Source: JBCBKZ01 sp039026975 (lineage in GTDB: Bacteria > Bacteroidota > Bacteroidia > J057). From it: a stretch of DNA of 12,817 bases. Where the stretch lies: NCBI GenBank assembly GCA_039026975.1, contig JBCCLI010000171.1, positions 1 through 12,817 of the forward strand. Direction: 5' to 3'. Below, piece after piece: positions 1 through 7,066 of this stretch. The notes beneath the pieces were generated by a model that had not been told where the DNA came from, ran no database searches, and saw only the letters and a list, made by a program, of their open reading frames with translations. The position numbers were made by a program, and so were the translations under genes. Each line of letters begins with the position of its first letter. Within the stretch, counting starts at the first letter, position 1.

Positions 1-1
1 A

Positions 2-418
2 ATTAGTACCCAAAAGGCACCCTTAACCCACCAGACTACCGCATGGATTAGAAGAGGGGTAGATGTGGCAGCTATGAATGAAGGGGCCAGGGTTTTATTA
101 GCTTATGAAGACTTTGCTAGTTTTTGTAAGCTTCATGGAGAACAAAAGACTACTCTCTGCGATATGCATCACGCCTACTGGACCCAAGAGGGAACGCTCC
201 TAAGCTTTCATATCCAGGCTAACAGGTTTCTGAGAGGTATGGTACGTGCCATAGTAGGGACTCTACTCTGGATGGGGGAAGGAAAAATCCAGTTGAGTGA
301 TTTTAGGGCTATTATTGAAGCTAAGGACAGGAGCCAAGCCGGACCTAACGTAGCCGCTAAAGGTCTTACCCTGGAAAGGGTAAATTATCCCCCCGGCAGT
401 TTTAAGTTAATAGGGTAG
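2..418 (+). CDS. truA: tRNA pseudouridine synthase A, C-terminal part (partial)
   Basis: This is the 3' part of a gene whose start lies left of the window. The frame is open from base 2 and gives about 138 residues before a TAG stop. TruA converts uridines at positions 38-40 of the tRNA anticodon arm to pseudouridine in the cytoplasm. Recognition rests on the conserved C-terminal block: a DFASFCK segment, then QANRFLRGMVRAIVGTLL, which matches the family's FxANGFLRxMVRxIVGTL motif, then the EAKDRSQAGPNVAAKGLTLERVNYP segment, matching the usual EaxdRxxAGpxAPpxGLxLxxVxYP ending. The catalytic Asp lies upstream and cannot be seen. A GTG at 65 could be mistaken for a start, but the homologous sequence continues upstream of it, so it is internal. 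The gene converges on the histidine kinase with only six bases between the two stop codons. Confidence 0.93.
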   Translation: MSTQKAPLTHQTTAWIRRGVDVAAMNEGARVLLAYEDFASFCKLHGEQKTTLCDMHHAYWTQEGTLLSFHIQANRFLRGMVRAIVGTLLWMGEGKIQLSDFRAIIEAKDRSQAGPNVAAKGLTLERVNYPPGSFKLIG

Positions 419-444
419 GAGGTCCTAGAGAACCTCCATCTTTT
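418..444 (+). terminator. Hairpin between convergent truA and kinase genes, likely terminator
   Basis: GGAGGT (418-423) pairs with ACCTCC (432-437) around an 8-base loop, and ATCTTTT follows on the + strand. The hairpin covers the truA stop codon's last base and the last codons and stop of the kinase gene on the other strand. The T tract favours termination of truA. No separate terminator for the kinase is visible beyond it within truA. Confidence 0.5.
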
Positions 445-2896
445 GCTTTAGCTCTTCAAAAGAATGCTCAATGATTCTTCTGGTTTCAGATACCTGCTCA
501 GGAATCAGCTCCAGGCGCTCATTATTTTTGGCTTTCTGCTCTATACTTCTGATAACCTGACGTAGAGATTCTATGCCCATGGTATCTATAGAACTTTTCA
601 GCTTGTGGGCACACTTACTGAGCGCCTTGTACTCTTCATTACGAAGATGCTCATCCATTTCTTCCAATAAGCCTGGTGTGGTCTCTATAAACTTGGAGAT
701 AGTCTTTTTAATGATCATGCTATCTCCCAGGGTATCATTTAGATAGGAGAGATCTGTATAACTGGTTGCAGCGGCATGATTATGTCCGTTTTGATACGGC
801 TTCTCAGGTTCACTCATGTAGGCAGAAAAACTATTTTCTGGCTGGGGGTACTCAGTTATACCGCCTACAGGAATAGAAGGTTCTGCTAATATGGCTTCTT
901 TCTGTGGAGCATATCTGGAGATTTTAGCGTATAAGCTATCATTTTTGACTGGTTTAGAGATATAGTCATCCATCCCTTCTTGTAAACATCTGTCATCACT
1001 ACCAGAAAAAGCATTAGCTGTTAATGCTACAATGGCTATGTCCCTGGCCGGGGGCTGCATTTCCTTTCTGATAAATCTGGTGGCCTCATACCCATCCATT
1101 TCAGGCATTTGGATATCCATCAAGATGAGGTCATAGTTGTTTTCTCTTAGCTTATCCACGCATTCTAATCCGTTATTAGCTAGATCTGTTTCTATGCCCC
1201 ATCCATCCAGAATGGTCTGAGTTACTATTTGGTTTGTTTCATTGTCTTCTACTATGAGTACCTTCATCCCCTCTAATTTTCTTTCCGTTTCATACTGCTT
1301 AGGTGCTACATCTATGCCCTCATGGTCTATCCCGAAGGTAAGATCAAACCCAAATTCAGAGCCTTCTCCTAAGGTACTGTCCACAAAAATTTCCCCTCCC
1401 TGAAGCACTACTAATTGCTTGACGATGGTGAGGCCCAGCCCTGCTCCTCCATATTTTCTATTAAGGCCACTGTCTACCTGCCTGAAGCTTTCAAATATGA
1501 GGTTGAGTTGGTCTCTGGGGATTCCTATGCCTGTATCCTTAACGGTAAATCTGATTTGGACGTCTTCCTCTGTTTTTTTGAGGCATTTGGCCTTTATGTG
1601 TATGCTTCCTTCATCTGTAAACTTGATGGCATTACCCGTAATGTTGAGTAGCACCTGAGATAGCCTTACGGCATCTCCGAATAAAAAAGAAGGGATATCC
1701 TCATCCAGGTCCACTAACATTTTAAGGTCATTTACCGGCTTCCCTTCCCGTAGTGCCTTAGCTTGTTTTTCTTCTATATTTAATTCCATCATCTCCCTGA
1801 GGGAGTGAATGATCTTTTTTAGGTGAAATGATTCTCTGCTGAAGTCTATGGTTCCTGCTTCTATCTTAGATAAATCCAGGATGTCATTGACTACTGCTAG
1901 GAGGGTATCTCCTGCCGTTTTTATGGTGTTAAGTAACGTACGCTGGCGCGGTGTAGGGTTAGTTTGACTTAGGAGAATGTCAGTTAGGTTAAGAATAGGG
2001 TTAAGCGGAGTCCTAATTTCATGGCTCGTCTTAGCTAAGAATTCCTGTCTTACCTTGAATGCTTTCTGTGCCAGGTCCTTTTCTCTTTTGAGGGTTTCTA
2101 TTCTAATCCGTTCAGTTATGTCCTGAACAGTCCCTACCAAACTGGTGATTTCCCCATTTTTTTGGATCATTTCTCCTTTTAGGGCTATCAACTTATCTTC
2201 TCCATTAGGGGTGATAATCCTATGTTCCGTCTGAAGATCTTTATGCGTTTTAAATACTTCCAGCATCTCCATGGCTACCCTGGTTTGATCTTCAGGATGT
2301 ACAGCCATCAGGTAATCTTCAAACGTTTGGAACTGATACTGTTTTGGTAGTTCAAAAATGTTATAAACCTGGGGAGAACAATATAATTGGTTGGTATCTA
2401 GCTGAATGTTCCAATCTCCTACCTTAGCTAGCTGCTGGGCTTTCTCTAGTCTGGCCAGCATATTCATTCTTTCTACTTCATTCTCATATCTCTGAATACT
2501 ATACTGTATAGATTTTATAAGCAGGTTTGTGTTCAGAACATTTTTATCCAGGAAATCTTGGGCACCCCTTTGTACAGCCTCTAATCCTATTTTTTCATCT
2601 TTAAAGCCTGTCAGAACGATATAAGGATACTCAGGAAACTCAGCATGTAAATTCTCAAAGGTAATCAGCCTGTCAGACTCTCCTGAGGGCATACTATCCG
2701 TGAGAATTAAGTCTAATAAAATGATGTCTACTTTCTTATCCCCTGAACTGAGAAACGCTTTCCCTTCTTGTAAAGTGTTTTTTACAAAAAGTTCAAATTG
2801 GACTTTACCAGACATCAGTAAGTATTCCTGAAGGAGCCTCACATCTCCGGGATTATCTTCTATCAGCAGGATATTAACTTTGAAATCTTGTAACAT
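425..2896 (-). CDS. Soluble hybrid sensor histidine kinase (REC-PAS-HisKA-HATPase-REC-HPt)
   Basis: This is an 823-residue phosphorelay protein with no signal peptide or membrane segment, so it is probably cytoplasmic. Domains in order: an N-terminal receiver (about 6-130) with acidic pair E13/D14, phospho-acceptor D62, T96 and K118; a PAS_3-type PAS fold (about 150-263) ending in the usual DITER linker; HisKA (about 280-350) with phospho-acceptor H292 in SHEIRTPLNP; an HATPase domain (about 405-525) with N-box N422, G1 box DTGIGIP (454-460) and G2 box GGAGLGLT; a second receiver (about 544-665) with E550/D551, D594, T626 and K648; and an HPt domain (about 715-815) with H764 in AHKLKSS. All key residues are present, so the whole His-Asp-His chain could run inside one protein. 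The leading receiver suggests the input is phosphorylation by another kinase, plus whatever the PAS domain binds. No partner regulator lies next to it. The stop overlaps the hairpin shared with truA. Confidence 0.95.
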   Translation of the reverse strand: MLQDFKVNILLIEDNPGDVRLLQEYLLMSGKVQFELFVKNTLQEGKAFLSSGDKKVDIILLDLILTDSMPSGESDRLITFENLHAEFPEYPYIVLTGFKDEKIGLEAVQRGAQDFLDKNVLNTNLLIKSIQYSIQRYENEVERMNMLARLEKAQQLAKVGDWNIQLDTNQLYCSPQVYNIFELPKQYQFQTFEDYLMAVHPEDQTRVAMEMLEVFKTHKDLQTEHRIITPNGEDKLIALKGEMIQKNGEITSLVGTVQDITERIRIETLKREKDLAQKAFKVRQEFLAKTSHEIRTPLNPILNLTDILLSQTNPTPRQRTLLNTIKTAGDTLLAVVNDILDLSKIEAGTIDFSRESFHLKKIIHSLREMMELNIEEKQAKALREGKPVNDLKMLVDLDEDIPSFLFGDAVRLSQVLLNITGNAIKFTDEGSIHIKAKCLKKTEEDVQIRFTVKDTGIGIPRDQLNLIFESFRQVDSGLNRKYGGAGLGLTIVKQLVVLQGGEIFVDSTLGEGSEFGFDLTFGIDHEGIDVAPKQYETERKLEGMKVLIVEDNETNQIVTQTILDGWGIETDLANNGLECVDKLRENNYDLILMDIQMPEMDGYEATRFIRKEMQPPARDIAIVALTANAFSGSDDRCLQEGMDDYISKPVKNDSLYAKISRYAPQKEAILAEPSIPVGGITEYPQPENSFSAYMSEPEKPYQNGHNHAAATSYTDLSYLNDTLGDSMIIKKTISKFIETTPGLLEEMDEHLRNEEYKALSKCAHKLKSSIDTMGIESLRQVIRSIEQKAKNNERLELIPEQVSETRRIIEHSFEELKQKMEVL

Positions 2897-3226
2897 TTAC
2901 TCCATTGCTTTAGCGTGGATGGCTCACTCAGGCGCCTAATCTTGTCTGGTGGGGGTATCTAACTTGTATCTTTTGGTACGAATCAATGGTCAGGTTATTA
3001 TATACTTGGAATGCTGTTTTCCTGAAAACATTGACTTCTCTACCTCTCTATTCTGCTATTTCCCTATTTATAACTGAAAATAGTCAGAAATCTTCATTTT
3101 TTCGCTTTATAAGCGTGTTAGGGTTTTCCTCTCTATAACTTCCCAGATTTCTGGGCTTGCTTAGCTGATAACTAGTTACTTATCTCTTGATAAGAAAGCT
3201 GAAATTATCATTCAACATATTAGAAA

Positions 3227-3234
3227 CAAATCTA
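3227..3234 (-). promoter_or_regulatory. Possible -7 box of the kinase gene
   Basis: On the - strand this reads TAGATTTG, an exact match to the Bacteroidota -7 consensus TAnnTTTG. It points towards the kinase gene but sits about 330 bases from its ATG, which would mean a long leader. The -33 region upstream has only T-rich sequence and no clear TTTG. An 8-base box with four free or loosely constrained positions will occur by chance, so this is weak. Confidence 0.22.
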
Positions 3235-3281
3235 CGAAGGCTAAATGTGTAAAAATTGACGATTATATAAAGATAACTTAC

Positions 3282-3434
3282 ATGGATTTTCAACTATTCA
3301 TGGTTTCCAAATTTCGGCCTAATGTAGGCTCCTGGTTCAGGGGGGACGTTAGGAGAAGAAAAAGAGGGGATATCTCTTTAGAAAGGACGTTTATAGATGC
3401 CATGATCATGTCGATTCGTTTTCCAGGGGAGTAG
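3282..3434 (+). CDS. Possible small ORF of 50 codons, unknown
   Basis: The ATG at 3282 opens a frame of 50 codons ending in TAG at 3432-3434. The product would start MDFQLFMVSKFRPNVGSWF, has a basic stretch RRRKRG in the middle and ends IRFPGE. No signal peptide, membrane segment or familiar motif is seen. There is no ribosome binding site, although many genes in this phylum lack one, and no clear promoter box. The stop codon falls in the left arm of the inverted repeat at 3433-3503. A chance ORF is at least as likely as a real gene. Confidence 0.2.
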   Translation: MDFQLFMVSKFRPNVGSWFRGDVRRRKRGDISLERTFIDAMIMSIRFPGE

Positions 3435-3503
3435 TTTCCACTAAGAGGGGGGATAAAGCTACACGCTGGCTAACTGATCTTACACAGCTTTCTGGTGGAA
3501 ACT
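3433..3503. repeat. Nested inverted repeat upstream of the DUF3575-like gene
   Basis: The outer arms AGTTTCCAC (3433-3441) and GTGGAAACT (3495-3503) are perfect 9-base complements. Inside them AAAGCT (3455-3460) and AGCTTT (3486-3491) pair as a second, 6-base stem around a 25-base loop. It ends 68 bases before the ATG at 3572. It could be a structured leader, a protein-binding site or the remains of a small mobile repeat. There is no T tract after it, so it is not a simple terminator. Confidence 0.6.
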
Positions 3504-3571
3504 GGGAATAACCCAACCTAAGGTAAGCATGTTTCGTCTTTCACAAGAGAATTCACCATTAACCAAATCCT

Positions 3572-4315
3572 ATGACCGTAAAGAACAGCCTGATCAAACC
3601 ATTCATGCTTGCTGTAGTAGGAATATTTTTCTTGTTACCGCTACATGCTCAGCAAAACAAACATGTTATTAAAGTAAATGTACCGGGTCTATTTCTTACT
3701 CAGGTAAATCCTGGAGTGGAAGTAGCAGTGGGAGAAAAGCTAAGCCTGGGCTTATGGGTAAATTGGCTCCCAGAAAGAGGGCTTGGCCTAGTAGATAATT
3801 TACTCGAAGCTGAAGATGCAGGATTCATTGATGATTTTAGCTTAGGTGGAGTAGCCCTTACTCCAGAACTCAGGTTCTATCCTGGTAATAAAAGGCCTGC
3901 TCCCCATGGTTTTTTTATAGGTCCATATGCCACCTATGCCTCTTATGGGTTAAAGGCTCCCTATGAGTATACACCCAGCTCATCTAGTGAGGCTATCACT
4001 GTCCAGAGTAGAGGATTCCTTGACTTTTATGGAGGAGGATTTATAATAGGTAACCAATGGCTTATAGGAGAGCATTTCGTTATAGACTTGTTTGGCGGAC
4101 TAGGGATCATTTCTGCTAATGCAGGCGTAAGTGTAAAGGATGATAGACTGGCGTTGGTAGATTTTGAGGAAATCAGAGATGAGCTTCAGGAAGAAATAGA
4201 TATAGATTCTGAGAATATTACCTTCTTTGCCAATAATAATAAGGCGGGCTTTAGGACCTCTTCTGTCTTACTGCCACATGGGCGGTTTGGCTTTTCCCTA
4301 GGATATTCTTTCTAG
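3572..4315 (+). CDS. DUF3575-like outer-membrane beta-barrel protein
   Basis: A 247-residue secreted protein of unknown role. The first 26 residues form a Sec signal peptide with a basic start, a hydrophobic core and LPLHA-Q as the likely cleavage site. The mature part has many alternating hydrophobic strands and ends in GFSLGYSF, a terminal phenylalanine as expected for an outer-membrane barrel. The segments VNPGVEVAVGEKLSLGLWVNW, LTPELRFYPG and HGFFIGPYATYASYGL resemble the DUF3575 pattern (NlgvE.alg.kwSl, qpElRyw, GhFlGlha.yg.yn). An acidic region rich in Asp and Glu at about 190-215 may be an extracellular loop. DUF3575 members are common in Bacteroidota and have no settled function. The gene has a strong terminator just after it and does not look like part of a longer operon. 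Confidence 0.75.
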   Translation: MTVKNSLIKPFMLAVVGIFFLLPLHAQQNKHVIKVNVPGLFLTQVNPGVEVAVGEKLSLGLWVNWLPERGLGLVDNLLEAEDAGFIDDFSLGGVALTPELRFYPGNKRPAPHGFFIGPYATYASYGLKAPYEYTPSSSSEAITVQSRGFLDFYGGGFIIGNQWLIGEHFVIDLFGGLGIISANAGVSVKDDRLALVDFEEIRDELQEEIDIDSENITFFANNNKAGFRTSSVLLPHGRFGFSLGYSF

Positions 4316-4343
4316 GAAAAAGGAGAAAATACATATCTTGTCA

Positions 4344-4371
4344 TGGCAAGGTCTTTAATAGGGCCTTGCCA
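4344..4371 (+). terminator. Strong hairpin after the DUF3575-like gene
   Basis: TGGCAAGGTC (4344-4353) pairs with GGCCTTGCCA (4362-4371) over 10 base pairs, one of them G-U, around an 8-base loop. It starts 28 bases after the stop codon of the DUF3575-like gene. The sequence after it (CTTTCTGTT) is T-rich but not a clean T run. The TTG at 4366, the longest possible start of the next gene, lies in its right arm. Confidence 0.65.
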
Positions 4372-5793
4372 CTTTCTGTTATAAGTCGTTTATTCAGTAG
4401 AAATAACCGCTTAATCCTATCTCTTTTGCAAGCAATTGATAAGTTTCTAGCTGAATTCTCAAGTTTCGCTTGGGGGCCTCATTTACTGGTAATACTAATA
4501 GGCGGAGGCCTATTTTTTGTTTTTTACATCAGATTCCTCCCTTACAAATATTTTGGGCACGCTATAGATATTCTCCGGGGGAAATATGATGATCCTAATG
4601 AAGAAGGTCAGCTAAGTCACTACCAGGCCTTATCTACTGCTATAGCTGCCACTGTAGGCATGGGGAACATTAGTGGGGTAGCAGTGGCCATCACCATGGG
4701 CGGACCTGGCGCCTTGTTTTGGATGTGGATTTCTGCGTTGATAGGGGTATGTACTAAATTTTTTACCTGCACCCTGGCCATCATGTACAGAGGAAGAGAC
4801 TCTCAAGGAGAATTACAGGGAGGCCCCATGTATGTGATTGTAGAAGGATTAGGAAAGAAGTGGAAGCCTTTGGCTATCTTTTTCTCAGTAGCAGGTCTGT
4901 TTGGAGCCCTGCCAGCCTTCCAGGCCAATCAGTTAACAGCTACTATCAATAATGTATTATTATCCCCCAGTGGTTTAGCCGTTACGGATTATTCTAATTT
5001 GGCTATCGGGATACTTATCGCAGTCATAGTATCAGCGGTAATCCTTGGGGGAGTAAAGCGGATAGGAAGTGTGGCTGCCAGGCTGGTCCCCCTTATGGTA
5101 GCGGTGTATGTGATAGCGGTGCTCTTTATCATCCTGAAAAATGTAGATCAGGTGATTCCTAGTTTCCAGCTGATTTTAGAAGATGCTTTTAGTGGAAATG
5201 CTGTGTTAGGAGGTGGGCTAGGTGCCTTAATCATTATGGGAGTAAGGCGGGCAGCGTTTTCAAATGAAGCCGGAATAGGAACTGCGCCTATGGCGCATGG
5301 TGCTGCCAAGACCAACGAACCTGTCAGGGAAGGACTAATAGCTATGCTAGGCCCCATTATAGATACCATTATTGTGTGTACCATGACAGCACTGGCCATC
5401 ATCATTACAGGGGTGTGGGAAGGAAAAGCGGCAGCAGGAGAGGTAGAAGGCATCCCCGTCACCTTGGAGGCTTTTGAACAGGCTATGCCAGGATACGGTT
5501 CGTGGATCTTAATGGGCTGCGTGCTGGTATTCTCCTTTACTACTTTATTCTCCTTTTCTTACTACGGAACTAAGTGTTTAGGCTTTCTCGCTGGAGCTGA
5601 ACATAAGCACTACTATACCTACTTCTATATTTTCTCCATCATTGTGGCAGCTATGGTAGAGCTTTCTCCTGTCATTAACCTTATTGATGGATTTTATGGA
5701 CTTATGGCCATTCCTACCATGATCTCAGCCATCATACTGGCTCCTAAGGTGAGGAAAGAGGCCAGGGCCTACATTCAGCGAACTTTTTCCTGA
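4366..5793 (+). CDS. AGCS-family sodium:alanine/glycine symporter
   Basis: An inner-membrane carrier of the alanine/glycine:cation symporter family, which imports small neutral amino acids with sodium. As given, it has 475 residues with about ten or eleven hydrophobic segments. Family signatures are GMGNISGVA (98-106), GGPGALFWMW (112-121), GELQGGPMY (148-156) and the hallmark GVRRAAFSNEAGIGTAPMAHGAA (292-314). The C-terminal half is complete. The start is doubtful: no ATG exists in frame before the conserved region. TTG at 4366 gives the longest form but lies inside the preceding terminator. TTG at 4426 starts the protein at LQAIDKFLAEFSSFAWG, where family members usually begin, and is my preferred start. 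The exact amino acid carried cannot be told. It appears to be a single-gene unit, ended by two hairpins. Confidence 0.92.
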   Translation: MPLSVISRLFSRNNRLILSLLQAIDKFLAEFSSFAWGPHLLVILIGGGLFFVFYIRFLPYKYFGHAIDILRGKYDDPNEEGQLSHYQALSTAIAATVGMGNISGVAVAITMGGPGALFWMWISALIGVCTKFFTCTLAIMYRGRDSQGELQGGPMYVIVEGLGKKWKPLAIFFSVAGLFGALPAFQANQLTATINNVLLSPSGLAVTDYSNLAIGILIAVIVSAVILGGVKRIGSVAARLVPLMVAVYVIAVLFIILKNVDQVIPSFQLILEDAFSGNAVLGGGLGALIIMGVRRAAFSNEAGIGTAPMAHGAAKTNEPVREGLIAMLGPIIDTIIVCTMTALAIIITGVWEGKAAAGEVEGIPVTLEAFEQAMPGYGSWILMGCVLVFSFTTLFSFSYYGTKCLGFLAGAEHKHYYTYFYIFSIIVAAMVELSPVINLIDGFYGLMAIPTMISAIILAPKVRKEARAYIQRTFS

Positions 5794-5816
5794 AAAGTAG
5801 CTTTCTGGGCTACTTT
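5794..5816 (+). terminator. Terminator of the AGCS symporter gene
   Basis: AAAGTAGC (5794-5801) and GCTACTTT (5809-5816) form a perfect 8-base stem with a 7-base loop, beginning on the base after the stop codon. A pyrimidine-rich stretch with TTTTT follows some bases later. Confidence 0.65.
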
Positions 5817-5822
5817 CTGCCC

Positions 5823-5847
5823 CCTCTTTTTACTATGGTAAAAGAGG
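5823..5847. terminator. Second hairpin between convergent genes
   Basis: CCTCTTTTTAC (5823-5833) pairs with GTAAAAGAGG (5838-5847), 10 base pairs with one bulged T and a 4-base loop. It lies between the symporter gene and the convergent SMP-30-like gene. It has no T run on either side, so a backup terminator or an RNA 3'-end stabiliser are both possible. Confidence 0.45.
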
Positions 5848-5981
5848 TGGATGAGGTTCCTATTATCTCATTCTACCTAAGGCCATACGTATTTTCAGGA
5901 CTCTATTTCTTATAGCTAGTTCAGAGGGGTATCTTTCTTTATCCTCACCTGAAATAGATAGAAGTATCAAAACTATCCTTC

Positions 5982-7022
5982 CTAAAATCCTACACCCGTA
6001 GTGAGAATGGGAACCGCTAGCAGATACATATCTGCTGTCATGAAAAGCGTTTGGCCATCTTTCCCAAACGCGCAGTTAGCGGTAGCCTGGGTAGTAAATA
6101 TGGTTCCTAGGTGCTGCCCATCAGGACTGAGTATGAGTACACCACCCGGACCCGTAGCAAATAGATTTCCTTGCTGGTCCACCTTTAGCCCATCAGGTAA
6201 TCCTCTTAATTCTTTAGTGAGGGGAGTGGCATCAAAAAATAGTCTTCCATTTTCCACTCTCCCATCTTCTAAAATATCAAAGGCCATCCAAATGGCTCTT
6301 TGGGGATCAGAGTTAGCCACATATAGGGTTTTCTCATCAGGAGAGAGGGCTATCCCATTTGGCCTACTTAGCTCATCTGTCAGTAGGAATAGCTCTCCAT
6401 CAGGCTTTATTAGATAAACCCCCTGGAAAGGAATTTCTTTTTCAGGATCATCATCTTTCTCACGAAGGCCGTAGGGAGGATCAGTAAAGTAAATATTACC
6501 GTTAGAGGCTACCACTAAGTCATTGGGGCTATTAAACCTATTATCATCATACCTGCCAGCTACTGTGGAATAACTGGCTACAGGATTCTCCCAGCTTCCT
6601 TCCCACCGAGCTATCCTTCTATCTCCGTGCTGACATAGCAGGAGTCTTCCATCAAGGTCCAGGCTGAGGCCATTAGCACCTGGCTCAGTAGAGTTAGTCG
6701 TTTCCCCTGTGAATCCGGAAGGGGACAAGAATGTATCTATGCCTGCTATGGAATCCCATGAATAGACAATATTCTCAGGCACATCAGAAAATAAGAGCTT
6801 ATTTTGACTGGGGATCCAGGCGGGACCTTCCCCCCACGTAAAGCCCTCACCTAGAATTTGGATCTTGGCGGTGGTATCTATGATGGAGGCTAAGGCAGGA
6901 GTGACTGCCCTGATTTCTCCTATAAACTGTTCTTCCGCGGTACCATCGGAAGTATTACCTGTAGGTTGACATGATATGAAAACCAGAAGGGGAAGTAGGT
7001 GGAAGTAAGAAAAATATTTCAT
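5982..7022 (-). CDS. SMP-30/gluconolactonase-like lipoprotein
   Basis: A 346-residue beta-propeller protein of the SMP-30/gluconolactonase/LRE family, which hydrolyses sugar lactones or related esters with a bound divalent metal. The start is lipoprotein-like, with hydrophobic residues 4-17 and a lipidation cysteine at C18 (VFISC, with Phe at -3 slightly unusual), so the enzyme should sit in the periplasm or on a membrane face. The four metal ligands of the family can be placed: E65 in WGEGPAW, N167 in NSPNDL, N222 in RPNGIA and D277 in LPDGLKVD. Repeated strands such as GNIYFTDPPYGL and KTLYVANSDP are typical of the propeller. It is the last gene of a - strand operon after the isomerase-like gene, with a 44-base gap and no terminator between. 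The family fit is firm; the substrate is unknown. Confidence 0.9.
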   Translation of the reverse strand: MKYFSYFHLLPLLVFISCQPTGNTSDGTAEEQFIGEIRAVTPALASIIDTTAKIQILGEGFTWGEGPAWIPSQNKLLFSDVPENIVYSWDSIAGIDTFLSPSGFTGETTNSTEPGANGLSLDLDGRLLLCQHGDRRIARWEGSWENPVASYSTVAGRYDDNRFNSPNDLVVASNGNIYFTDPPYGLREKDDDPEKEIPFQGVYLIKPDGELFLLTDELSRPNGIALSPDEKTLYVANSDPQRAIWMAFDILEDGRVENGRLFFDATPLTKELRGLPDGLKVDQQGNLFATGPGGVLILSPDGQHLGTIFTTQATANCAFGKDGQTLFMTADMYLLAVPILTTGVGF

Positions 7023-7066
7023 GGGGATAATCCTTTACGGGAACTTAATAAATTATTCTGAATGCC

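Larger units (their letters stand above)
2897..3571. other. 675-base intergenic region, divergent, rich in small inverted repeats
   Basis: This lies between the kinase (- strand) and the DUF3575-like gene (+ strand), so it should contain the promoters of both. It contains a TAGATTTG box on the - strand (3227-3234), small hairpins at 3142-3155 (CCCAG/CTGGG) and 3178-3193 (CTTATC/GATAAG), a weak 50-codon ORF at 3282-3434 and a nested inverted repeat at 3433-3503. I see no tRNA, no recognisable transposase remnant and no convincing long ORF. Confidence 0.6.

Noticed and set aside
1415..1658. Two overlapping + strand ORFs of about 78 codons opposite the kinase gene
   Set aside because: They are antisense to the conserved HATPase domain, have no familiar motif, and each explains nothing that the kinase frame does not.
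5148..5462. - strand ORF of 104 codons opposite the symporter
   Set aside because: It is a compositional mirror of the conserved AGCS region, which includes the family hallmark, and the sense frame is certain.
5903..5957. Inverted repeat CTATTTC/GAAATAG downstream of the SMP-30-like gene
   Set aside because: The arms are only seven bases, AT-rich and 41 bases apart, so chance pairing is likely; it was not listed as a terminator.
6001..6417. + strand ORF of 138 codons opposite the SMP-30-like gene
   Set aside because: The - strand frame carries the metal ligands of the family; this product has no recognisable features.
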